64,000 nt of DNA, from positions 68,894 to 132,893 of the forward strand of contig JADJNS010000029.1 of assembly GCA_016714225.1 (NCBI GenBank). Reading direction: 5' to 3'. Positions within the stretch are counted from its first letter, which is position 1, and the number at the start of each line of letters is the position of its first letter. The notes beneath the pieces were generated by a model, which saw nothing but the letters and a program-made list of their open reading frames with translations, was not told where the DNA came from and did not search any database. The translations under genes and the position numbers were made by a program. This stretch comes from Archangiaceae bacterium (GTDB taxonomy: Bacteria; Myxococcota; Myxococcia; Myxococcales; Myxococcaceae). Positions 18,336-27,557 of the stretch are shown in pieces.

Positions 18336-19445
18336 CACAGCACCTCGACGGTTCGGAAGGTGAGCTGGGCCGGGTCGTCGGGCGTCGACGACTTCAGCCG
18401 GTCGCACGCCGCGCCCTGGAAGGTGACGTCGCCCGACGCGTACGACCACGCCGCGGGGTCGACCTGCTGCCCGTCGAGCAGCACGCTCAAGAAGCGCGGG
18501 TCGGCAGGCGGCGCGTCGAGCTTCACCACGCACGCCTCGCCGGTGGTCAGCGAGTAGCCGATGGTGGCCAGCGCCGCGGCCAGCTCGACGTCGTTGGTGG
18601 CCTGGTAGTAGCGCAGCTCGCACACGTGGGTGGCCGGGTCGCAGCGGTTGGTGGTGCCGCACTCGGCGTCGGCCCCGCTGGGGCACAGCCGCGGCGCCCC
18701 GCCTTCGCTGGCGATGGCGTTCATCACCAGAGGCCCGGTGCCCTGCAGCGCGTCGGCGCCGAAGCCCACCACCGCCGTCTTCACCCCGCGCTGCCGCAGC
18801 TGCCGCACCACGTTCACCGTGCCGTCGCGGTCGATGCACGACAGGCGCGCGTTCGACCCGCCGCACTGCGAGGCGATGAAGCTGCAGTCGCACGCGGTGG
18901 GGTTGGCGTCGTAGCTGTTGGGGTTGTCGGGGTTGCAGTTCGGCAGCCCGTCGGTCGCCACCACCACCACGTTCTCGCGCCCCGACTGCAGCGGCATGTA
19001 GTCGATCAGCTTCTTCAGGCTCTCGCCGGTGGGAGTCACGCCGCCCGGCTGGGTGGCCTGCAGCGCGCGGTTGATGCCGTCGGCGTGCGCCTGCAGGTCG
19101 GTCGCCGTGTCGCTCTGCGTCCACAGGTCGACGGCCACGTTGCCCGCGCCGCACGCGTCTCCGGTGGGAAAGGTCATCAGCCCCAGCCGCGCCGCGGTGC
19201 CGTGCTCGGTGAGGTACCGGCCGAACGCGCGGGTGAGCTGCGTCCACCGCGACTCGCCGTTCTCCATGGGGAAGCTCATCGACATCGAGCGATCCACCAC
19301 CAGCATCAGGTTCTTTGTACTGCTGGCCCACCACCGTGCGGGCACTCTCGGTGGTGCGAAACGTCACCGGCTCGATGTGCACCAGCTCGTACTCCTGGCA
19401 CCCCGTCACGGCCACCAGCGCAGCGAGCAGCGTGGTCATTCTCAT
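18335..19445 (-). CDS. cglB: vWA-domain lipoprotein, CglB-like gliding adhesin (one-base frameshift)
   Basis: 369 residues after repair. From ATG 19445, behind an AAAGGGG site, MRMTTLLAALVAVTGC is a lipoprotein signal. About residue 43 the frame breaks in an AAA run (TTT at 19315-19317 on the plus strand). Dropping one base joins VVGQQYK to NLMLVVDRSMSMS, a vWA fold with the metal-dependent adhesion motif DxSxS. The rest is Cys-rich (TACDCSF, LSCIDRDG, DAECGTTNRCD) with MKTAVVGFG-type vWA strands. CglB of Myxococcus is a vWA outer-membrane lipoprotein acting as the focal-adhesion adhesin of gliding. The neighbouring barrels and TPR protein support the match. Confidence 0.65.
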
Positions 19446-19459
19446 CGGTAGTTCCCCTT

Positions 19460-19693
19460 TCACCTGGTGGCGGGCTGACAGCTGCCCGCGACGCAGCTCT
19501 GCGACTGGCACTGCACGTCTTCGGCGCAGCTGCCCCCGAGGGCGACCCGGCCGGGCACGGCGATGCAGGTGCCGGCGCGACACTCCCAGCCGTTGCAGTC
19601 GGCGGCGCTGGCGCAGCGCCCGTCGGCGGTGGCGCCGCACGCGGCCCCGGCGAGCGCGGCGGCGGTCATCAGCAGCGCCCGGGCCCGCCTCAC
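19460..19693 (-). CDS. Small Cys-rich lipoprotein-like protein, 77 aa
   Basis: From GTG 19693, sharing GTGA with the stop of the gene before it. A hydrophobic signal (LLMTAAALAGAAC) precedes four short Cys loops: GRCASAADCNGWECRAGTC and GSCAEDVQCQSQSCVAGSC. This is the repeat seen in many myxobacterial surface lipoproteins. The lipobox (GAAC) is weak at the -3 position. It probably lies on the outer membrane as an accessory to the vWA protein that follows. Confidence 0.6.
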   Translation of the reverse strand: MRRARALLMTAAALAGAACGATADGRCASAADCNGWECRAGTCIAVPGRVALGGSCAEDVQCQSQSCVAGSCQPATR

Positions 19694-19929
19694 TTGAGCT
19701 CTCCCATCGCCTGCATCGCGCGGCGGTTGAACTCCGAGCGCACCCGAATCAGGTTGGCGTGCTTCACCTTGACCCGCGCCTGCACGTGCTCGCCGTCGGG
19801 CCGCTGCAGGGCGCCGTCGATCGAGTCGTCGTCGAAGTTGAGGGTGGTGACCTTGGGCCCTTTGGTCGGCTCCTGGGCGAACGCGGCGGGGGCCAGCGTG
19901 AGCAGCGCGAGGGCGAGCGTGGCTTTCAT
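19690..19929 (-). CDS. Small periplasmic protein, CglF-like candidate, 79 aa
   Basis: From ATG 19929: a signal peptide ending AAFAQ, then 60 residues with TLNFDDDSIDGALQRPDGEH and a basic RVKVKHANLIRVR stretch. The pattern (phi-x-F-D/E-D-x-I-x-G-x-L-x-x-P-D-G) recurs in small exported myxobacterial proteins tied to gliding, such as CglF, as I recall it. As first gene of the eight-gene operon its upstream region (19930-20078) should hold the promoter, though I see no confident -35/-10 or -24/-12 element. Confidence 0.45.
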   Translation of the reverse strand: MKATLALALLTLAPAAFAQEPTKGPKVTTLNFDDDSIDGALQRPDGEHVQARVKVKHANLIRVRSEFNRRAMQAMGELK

Positions 19930-20078
19930 GCCGGGGCCACTACGCAAGGCGGGTGCCGTGCGCTCGAGGCCCGAATTCGCGTGGAAAGGGGCCTTGCTTC
20001 GGGGGGAAAGGCCGGCGACCGGCCAGTCCACCTGTGGATCAAAAGCCGCTCTCGGCCCGACCCGAGAAGGCTCTTTGT

Positions 20079-21380
<1,302 letters not shown>

Positions 21381-21405
21381 CGGCAGCCCTATACTCGAAG
21401 TCGCG

Positions 21406-23523
21406 ATGTCCGGCCCGCGCCCCGCACCGATACCGTTCGGCCGCTACCGGCTCTACGAGCGCATCGCGGTGGGCGGCATGGCCGAGCTGTTCATCGCCGC
21501 CGCCGACGGCGGCCAGCCGTGCGTCATCAAGCGCGTGCTGCCGCACCTCGCCCAGAACCCGCGCTTCATCGCCATGTTCCTCGACGAGGCGAAGGTCGCC
21601 GCGCAGCTCCACCACCCCAACATCGCGCGCGTCTTCGACCTGGGGCAGCACGACGGTCAGCTCTACCTGGCGATGGAGTACCTGGTCGGCGAAGACTGCG
21701 CCCGCATTCTGGCGGCCACCAGCCAGCGGCGCGAGAAGGTGCCGTGGCGCCTCGCGTGCAGTCTCGCGCTGTCGGCCGCCGAGGCGCTGCACCACGCGCA
21801 CGAGGCGGTCGGCGCCGACGGAGCGCCGCTGCAGCTGGTACACCGCGACGTGTCGCCGTCGAACCTGCTGGTCACCTACGGCGGCGGCCTCAAGCTGCTC
21901 GACTTCGGCATCGCGCGGTGGGCGCGGCGCCTCGAGCAGACCCAGGTGGGCCGGGTGAAGGGCAAGACCGGGTACATGGCGCCCGAGCAGGCGCAGGGGC
22001 ACCCGGTCGATCGCCGCGCCGACGTGTGGGCCCTCGGGGTGTGCTTGTACGAGCTGCTCACCGGGGCGGCGCCGCGCGACGAGGCGGCTCCGTCGCGGCT
22101 GCGCCCCGAGCTGCCGCGCGAGCTCGACGCCGCGGTGCTCGCGGCGATCGACCCCATCGTGGGCGCCCGCACCCCTTCGGCCCTCGCGCTCGCCGATGCG
22201 CTGCGGCCCTTCGACGCGCCGACCGCGCGCGACGAGCTGCGCGCCTGGCTGCTGCACCTGTTCGGAGAAGCGCGGCTGCAAGAGCGCCTGGCCCTGGCGC
22301 GCTTCGACGACGCCGCCGCCGCGCCGCGGGTGCGCACCGCACCGCTCGAAGACGCTTCGGGCCACGACCCCCAGATGGGGGTCGCCACCATTCCGCTGCC
22401 TTCGCTGCAGCACCCCGGCGCAGACCCGCAGATGCTGGTGAAGACGGCGCCCCTGGGTGACTGGGCTCCACCGCCTGTGCCTGCGCCAAGGCCCGTCACC
22501 CCGTCGCGCCCACGGCGGGCGCGCTGGCTGGCCGGCGCGGTGGCGCTGGTGAGCGCCGCGGCCGCCGCGGGCAGCGCGGCGTGGCAGGGCGTGTTCGACG
22601 CGGCGCCGGTGCCTGCGGCGCAACGGTTCGCGGTCGAGGTGGTCTCGGCCCCGCCCGACGCGGCGGTGTACCTGGGCGGCGAGCACCAGCTGCCGCGCAC
22701 TCCCGCGGTGCTCGAGGGGCTGCCCGAGGGGCGCTACGAGGTGCGGCTGACCAAAGACGGGTTCAAGAGCGCGCGGGCGCGCTTCGAGGTGGGGCCGCGC
22801 TCACCGCGCGCCCGCGTGGTCGCCACGCTCGAGCGGGACGACGAGGCGGTGGCGTTCGGCGCGCTCGAGGTGAAGACGACTCCGCCCGGCGCGGCGGTGT
22901 TCCTCGACGGGCGGCTGGTGGCCGAAGCGACGCCGGCGGTGGTGGCGCAGGTGCTGGCAGACGACGAGCACCTGTTGACCGTCGAGCGGGCCGGCTTCGC
23001 GCCGGCCACCGCGCGCGTCACGGTCGAGGCCGGCGAGCTGCAGCCGGTCGCGCTGACGCTGCGGCGCGAGCTCGCGCTGCGGCGCGCCGACCGCAAGCGC
23101 CCGCCCGTGTCGCGCGACCGCGGGCTGCCCGCGCCGGGCAAGCTGAGCCTCGAGGCCAACGCGCCGCTGTCGGCGTCGCTCGACGGCTCGCACCTCGGCG
23201 AGGCTCCGCTGACCGTCGAGGCGGCGGCCGGCGCCCACGCGCTCGAGCTCCGCCCGCCCGATGGGGCGCCCGCGCGGCTGGTGCGGGTGGTGGTGAAGAG
23301 CGGCCAGACCACGGTGTACCGGGCGGCGCTCGGGCGCACCACGCTCGACGTCGAGGCGAGCCCTCCGGCCGCGGTGTTCGTCGACGGCAGGCCGTTGGGT
23401 CAGAGCCCGGTGGTGCGCGCCGACATCTGGGAGGGCCGGCACGAGCTTCGCGTGGGCGAGAAGACGCTCACCGTCGACGCGGTCTTGGGAGAGCCGCTCA
23501 AGGTGAAGCTCGGGGGCGAGTAG
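21406..23523 (+). CDS. Serine/threonine protein kinase with PEGA repeats
   Basis: 705 residues from ATG 21406. The N-terminal 290 residues are a Hanks-type kinase: glycine loop IAVGGMAELF, CVIKRVLPHL with the catalytic Lys, VHRDVSPSNLLV catalytic loop, LLDFGIARW, and GYMAPEQAQG activation segment. An acidic/Pro linker (DPQMGVATIPLP and DPQMLVKTAPLG, each with a Thr that could be autophosphorylated) leads to one transmembrane helix near residue 370. Three to four PEGA-like repeats follow (PPDAAVYLGG, PPGAAVFLDG, PPAAVFVDG), which bind surfaces in the periplasm. The divergent FHA activator is the probable phospho-reader. Confidence 0.92.
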   Translation: MSGPRPAPIPFGRYRLYERIAVGGMAELFIAAADGGQPCVIKRVLPHLAQNPRFIAMFLDEAKVAAQLHHPNIARVFDLGQHDGQLYLAMEYLVGEDCARILAATSQRREKVPWRLACSLALSAAEALHHAHEAVGADGAPLQLVHRDVSPSNLLVTYGGGLKLLDFGIARWARRLEQTQVGRVKGKTGYMAPEQAQGHPVDRRADVWALGVCLYELLTGAAPRDEAAPSRLRPELPRELDAAVLAAIDPIVGARTPSALALADALRPFDAPTARDELRAWLLHLFGEARLQERLALARFDDAAAAPRVRTAPLEDASGHDPQMGVATIPLPSLQHPGADPQMLVKTAPLGDWAPPPVPAPRPVTPSRPRRARWLAGAVALVSAAAAAGSAAWQGVFDAAPVPAAQRFAVEVVSAPPDAAVYLGGEHQLPRTPAVLEGLPEGRYEVRLTKDGFKSARARFEVGPRSPRARVVATLERDDEAVAFGALEVKTTPPGAAVFLDGRLVAEATPAVVAQVLADDEHLLTVERAGFAPATARVTVEAGELQPVALTLRRELALRRADRKRPPVSRDRGLPAPGKLSLEANAPLSASLDGSHLGEAPLTVEAAAGAHALELRPPDGAPARLVRVVVKSGQTTVYRAALGRTTLDVEASPPAAVFVDGRPLGQSPVVRADIWEGRHELRVGEKTLTVDAVLGEPLKVKLGGE

Positions 23524-23565
23524 CCACCGCGCCGGCCGAGCCGTGACAGCCGTGTCCGAGTGGCA

Positions 23566-24720
23566 TCACCGGCTGCCCGACAGCCACGCCCTGAGCGCCG
23601 CGTAGGCCTCGGGGCGGTGCAGCAGGTCGAGGTGCGTGGCCCCATAGACGAGCTGCTGGTGTTCTTCGGGAAAGCCGAGCTCGAGCTTCCCCGGCGCGTG
23701 CCCGAGCCCGCTGGCGACCGGCACCAACCCGTCACTGCGCAGCCGCGCGCCGGGCTTCTTGCTCTGCGTACCCGCCAGCGCGTAGCAGCGCACGCCGCGC
23801 GGCAACGGCACGGGTGCCCGCCGATCTCCGTCGAAATCGAAGCGGTCTCTGCCCTTCCAATCGGTGTCGCTGACGAAGCCGAAGCGCAGGTCGGTCACTC
23901 CCGCGCTGCGCAGCTTTCCGAGCCGCGCGAGTGGAGCGCTGTAGCGGCTCACTCCCAGCGCGGTCTCGAAGAAGCTGCCTGCGCGCTCGACCGGCGACCC
24001 ATGGTGCGGAGTGCCCATGCAGATCAGCGTGGTGAGCTTCGCTCTCCACCGCGCGCCCTCGAGCTCCGCGACGTGACACGCGCTTCGTGCCACCAGGCCG
24101 CCCATGCTGAACCCGAGAATCGCGAGCTCCTCGACCTGCGACGACGCCACCAGCTGCTCGAGCAGCGCCGACAGCTCTCGGCCATTGACCGAGACGTGCA
24201 GCCCGCTGTTGTAGCGCACGTAGAACGCCGACCAGCCCAGGTCGCGCTCGAGCGCGGCGCCGTGGTCGTGGCCGCGCCGCTTCCACTGCAGGTCGTTCAT
24301 CGAAGAGCCGTGCACCAGCACCAGCACCTTGCGTGACGGCGCGGGCAGCTCTCTTCGTCGGTGCAGCTCCATCGGCTGCGCGAGGGGGCTGCCGCTCTCG
24401 GCCAGCACGTCGCCGATGACCCCGTTCAACGCCGCCAGGGCGGCCAGCGCTTCGGGGCCCGGGCTGCGCACGCCCAACGCCGGCGCCAGCTGCTCGAGCG
24501 CCTTGTCGATTGTCAGGCCCACGGCCCGCGTCACCCCGCGAATGCTGGAGTACACCAGCCCGCTCAGCTTCCGCGCCGGCCAGGCGAAGGGCCCGCTCGC
24601 GATGGCGTGGTGCATCTGCTCGACCACCGTCGTCGTCTCGGTGGTCGCGTCGACCAGCAACCTGCTCGCCGCACGGAGGTCGGCGGCGACCGAGCGGGGT
24701 AGGGTCGGCTTCTTGGGCAC
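23566..24720 (-). CDS. Alpha/beta hydrolase (PGAP1/lipase-like)
   Basis: About 384 residues from GTG 24720. LVLVHGSSMNDLQW is the oxyanion strand; LGFSMGGLVARS is the nucleophile elbow with Ser; DGLVPVASGLG may supply Asp and GATHLDLLHRP the His. An N-terminal helical region of 130 residues precedes the core and there is no signal peptide. The longer in-frame openings at 24822 and 24840 would overlap the divergent Kelch gene start, so GTG 24720 is preferred; this choice is uncertain. The family includes esterases and triacylglycerol lipases; the substrate is unknown. Confidence 0.8.
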   Translation of the reverse strand: MPKKPTLPRSVAADLRAASRLLVDATTETTTVVEQMHHAIASGPFAWPARKLSGLVYSSIRGVTRAVGLTIDKALEQLAPALGVRSPGPEALAALAALNGVIGDVLAESGSPLAQPMELHRRRELPAPSRKVLVLVHGSSMNDLQWKRRGHDHGAALERDLGWSAFYVRYNSGLHVSVNGRELSALLEQLVASSQVEELAILGFSMGGLVARSACHVAELEGARWRAKLTTLICMGTPHHGSPVERAGSFFETALGVSRYSAPLARLGKLRSAGVTDLRFGFVSDTDWKGRDRFDFDGDRRAPVPLPRGVRCYALAGTQSKKPGARLRSDGLVPVASGLGHAPGKLELGFPEEHQQLVYGATHLDLLHRPEAYAALRAWLSGSR

Positions 24721-24821
24721 GTCGGCATTGTGCCTCGTCCTGTCAGCGAGCCACCACGCGGCGAGGTTGCTCGGCCGCCGACGCTGAACCATCATCGCTG
24801 CGCCGACGCGCGGTCGGCTCA

Positions 24822-27557
24822 TTGCGCCTCCACCTCTCATCGCTGTGTCTCGTGTGGGCGGCCTGCGCCCCGGAAGCTCCGACCCGCGCCTTCGACCGGT
24901 CGATGGCGGCGCTCGAGCGCGTCTCCGATGCGGGCACGTCTCCGAGCCCGCGCACGCGACACGGTCTGGCGTTGCTGGGAGACGGGAGGCTGGTGGTGGT
25001 CGGCGGTGAGGCTGCTCCCTCTACCGCCGAGATTTTCAGCGAAGAGTCGCGTGATTGGGTGTCGCTCCCTTCGCCGACCGTCGGCCGCGCGCTGCACTCG
25101 ACGACGCTGCTCTGGGACGGCCGCGTGCTGGTGGTGGGAGGCCGCCCCGGCGCGCGCTCGGCCGAGCTGCTCACCGTCGCCCCGCCCGGGTGGAGCGCGC
25201 TGCCCCCGATGGCCGAAGAGCACCTCGAGCACACCGCCACCCGCCTGCGCGACGGGCGGGTGCTCGTCGCCGGTGGCCGGCGGCTCGACGGCACACCGGT
25301 GAGCGCCGCAGAGCTGTTCGACCCGGCCAGCTCGACCTGGCAGACCGTGGGCGCGCTGGCGGCCGCGCGAGACGAGGCGTGCGCGGTGCTGCTCTCTGAC
25401 GGCCGCGTGCTGGTGGCCGGCGGCGGCACGACCGCTGCGCTCGCCAGCTCAGAGCTGTTCGACCCCACCACCCGAGCGTGGACGACGACGGCTGGAGCGA
25501 TGGCCGTCGCGCGCGTGGGCCACCGCTGCGCCCTTCTCCCCGACGGCACGGTGCTCGCCATCGGTGGCCGTTCGGCCTCACTCGCGCTGGCCTCGGTCGA
25601 GCGGTTCGACCTGGCGACGGGCAGGTGGACGGCGGCCAACCCGCTCTCGGCGCCACGCGCTGACCACGTGGCGGTCGCGCTGCCCTCGGGCAACGTCTGG
25701 GTCGCGGGCGGAGAAGGCGTCACGGGCCTGGTCGCCAACACCGAGGTTTTCTCGGCCGCCGCCGGCACCTGGTCACCGGGCCCTTCGCTGGCGCAGGGCC
25801 GAAGGCACCTCGCCGGCGCGCTCTTGCCGAGCGGTCGCGTCGTCCTGGTCGGCGGCGAGACCGACGGCGGCACCAACGAATGGCGCCAGGTCACCTTTCT
25901 CGAGCAGCGAACCGAGAGCTGGAGCGCCGCGCCGAGCCTTCCCCTTCCCACCGAGAGCAGGCAGTCATTTCTCTTGCCGAGCGGCAAGGTGCTCGTCGTC
26001 GGCCTCGACGAGACCCGGCTGCTCAGCTTCGACCCGTCGCTTTCGACCTGGGCAGATCTCGGCACCCGGCCGCGCGGCACCTCCTCCGCGCCTGCCGTGT
26101 TGCTCCTCGATGGCCGCGTGTTGTTCCCCGGAGGCGTCGAGCTCGACGGCGGCCTGAGCACCAAGGTCGACCTCTACGACCCCGTGGCCCGGCAGTGGTC
26201 CGTCGCGGCGGACCTCGCCACCGCGCGCGAAGATGCCGCGGCGGCGGTGCTCGCTGATGGCACGGTGCTGGTCACCGGCGGCTTCGATCGCTCGTTCAGG
26301 CTCACCGACGTCGAGCGCTTCGACCCGCGCACGGGCACCTGGGCCGACGCGGCCCCGATGACCGTGGCCCGAGAGCGGCACGGTCTGGTGCTGCTTCGAG
26401 ACGGCACCGCGCTCGCGTTCGGAGGGCACCTCGGCAACTCCCTCCGCGCGGTCTCGACCGAGCGCTTCGACCCGGTCTCGAATCGCTGGTCCGACGGGGG
26501 CCAGCTCAATGTCGCGAGGAACTGGGCCGAGACGCTCGTGCTCGCCGACGGCCGGGTCCTCGTCGCCGGTGGGCAGACCACCGGAATCGGCGACACCGCC
26601 AGCACCGAGCTCTATGACCCGATCGCCGGCAGCTGGCAGCGCCTCGGCCCCATGTCGTTGGCACGGCTGTATTTCCCCATGGTGCAGCTCTCGAGCGGCT
26701 GGGTGCTCGCGGCTGCCGGCTACGAAGAGCAGTCGGCCGATCTCTTCGACCCGGCGACGCTGCTGTGGCGCGCGGGGCCGCCGCTCGCCCAACGGACCAG
26801 CACCTTCAGCTCGAAGGTGCTCCCCGACGGGCGGGTGCTCTACAGCGGTGGCTACAACGTCGCGATGGGCGCGCTCAGCGATGCGTTCTTCTTCACCGAG
26901 ACCAGCCCGCCGCTGGGCGGGCCGGCGCTCGCGCTCGCCTGCAGCTCGGCCTGGCCTGGCGCGATCATCTCGTTCACCGGCACCGGGCTGTTGTCTCCCT
27001 CGGCTGAGCATCAGGTCGTGCTCACCGTGTCTGCTGCCCAAGGCCCGTGGACGTTGCGCGTGCCGGCGCGGCTCAGCTCGCCCGGCAGCGGCAGCTTCGA
27101 GCTTCCCGCACCGCTGCTGCCTGGCGACTACTGGGTCCGCGGCTCGACCGGGGGCCGCGTCGGTGCTGCCCAGTACCTCAAGGTCGGGCGCCCCCCCGGC
27201 GCGAGCTGCACCCTCGCCACCGAGTGCGGCTCGGCGAGCTGCGTCGCCAACCTCTGCTCCTCGGCGACCTGCTCTCCCTCCGGCGACGGCGGAACTGGCG
27301 ACGGCGGCAGCAACAGCGACGGCGGCAGCAACAGCGACGGCGGCGGCGGCAACAGCGACGGCGGCGGCAACAGCGACGGCGGCGGCAACAGCGACGGCGG
27401 GCCGGGTAGCCCAGCGGAGTACACGGTGTCGTGTGGCTGCCATGCGGGTGGCATGCCCCCTGCGCTCGCCGCTCTCATGTTGCTCGCGCTGCAGGTTCGC
27501 CGCAGGCGCTCGCCTGCGCGCAGCGCTAGCGGTGACCTTCGACGCACGGCACGGTGA
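24822..27557 (+). CDS. Kelch-repeat lipoprotein-like surface protein with MYXO-CTERM-like end
   Basis: About 911 residues from TTG 24822, chosen because it gives a clean signal (LRLHLSSLCLVWAAC) with a lipobox. About 13 Kelch-type blades follow, each with LLxDGRVLVxGG and AELFDPxxxxW, building one or two beta-propellers through residue 690. Next is an IPT-like domain (ISFTGTGLLSPS), a Cys loop, then an NSDGGG-repeat stalk (27296-27402). The end is VSCGCHAGGMPP, a hydrophobic helix and VRRRRSP, a MYXO-CTERM-like sorting signal. Having both lipobox and C-terminal anchor is odd. Its last 32 bases overlap the histidine kinase gene on the other strand. Confidence 0.8.
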   Translation: MRLHLSSLCLVWAACAPEAPTRAFDRSMAALERVSDAGTSPSPRTRHGLALLGDGRLVVVGGEAAPSTAEIFSEESRDWVSLPSPTVGRALHSTTLLWDGRVLVVGGRPGARSAELLTVAPPGWSALPPMAEEHLEHTATRLRDGRVLVAGGRRLDGTPVSAAELFDPASSTWQTVGALAAARDEACAVLLSDGRVLVAGGGTTAALASSELFDPTTRAWTTTAGAMAVARVGHRCALLPDGTVLAIGGRSASLALASVERFDLATGRWTAANPLSAPRADHVAVALPSGNVWVAGGEGVTGLVANTEVFSAAAGTWSPGPSLAQGRRHLAGALLPSGRVVLVGGETDGGTNEWRQVTFLEQRTESWSAAPSLPLPTESRQSFLLPSGKVLVVGLDETRLLSFDPSLSTWADLGTRPRGTSSAPAVLLLDGRVLFPGGVELDGGLSTKVDLYDPVARQWSVAADLATAREDAAAAVLADGTVLVTGGFDRSFRLTDVERFDPRTGTWADAAPMTVARERHGLVLLRDGTALAFGGHLGNSLRAVSTERFDPVSNRWSDGGQLNVARNWAETLVLADGRVLVAGGQTTGIGDTASTELYDPIAGSWQRLGPMSLARLYFPMVQLSSGWVLAAAGYEEQSADLFDPATLLWRAGPPLAQRTSTFSSKVLPDGRVLYSGGYNVAMGALSDAFFFTETSPPLGGPALALACSSAWPGAIISFTGTGLLSPSAEHQVVLTVSAAQGPWTLRVPARLSSPGSGSFELPAPLLPGDYWVRGSTGGRVGAAQYLKVGRPPGASCTLATECGSASCVANLCSSATCSPSGDGGTGDGGSNSDGGSNSDGGGGNSDGGGNSDGGGNSDGGPGSPAEYTVSCGCHAGGMPPALAALMLLALQVRRRRSPARSASGDLRRTAR

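Noticed and set aside
19990..20020. GTGGAAAGGGGCCTTGCTT as a sigma-54 promoter
   Set aside because: The GG and GC elements are 11 rather than 10 bases apart and it points away from the gliding operon.
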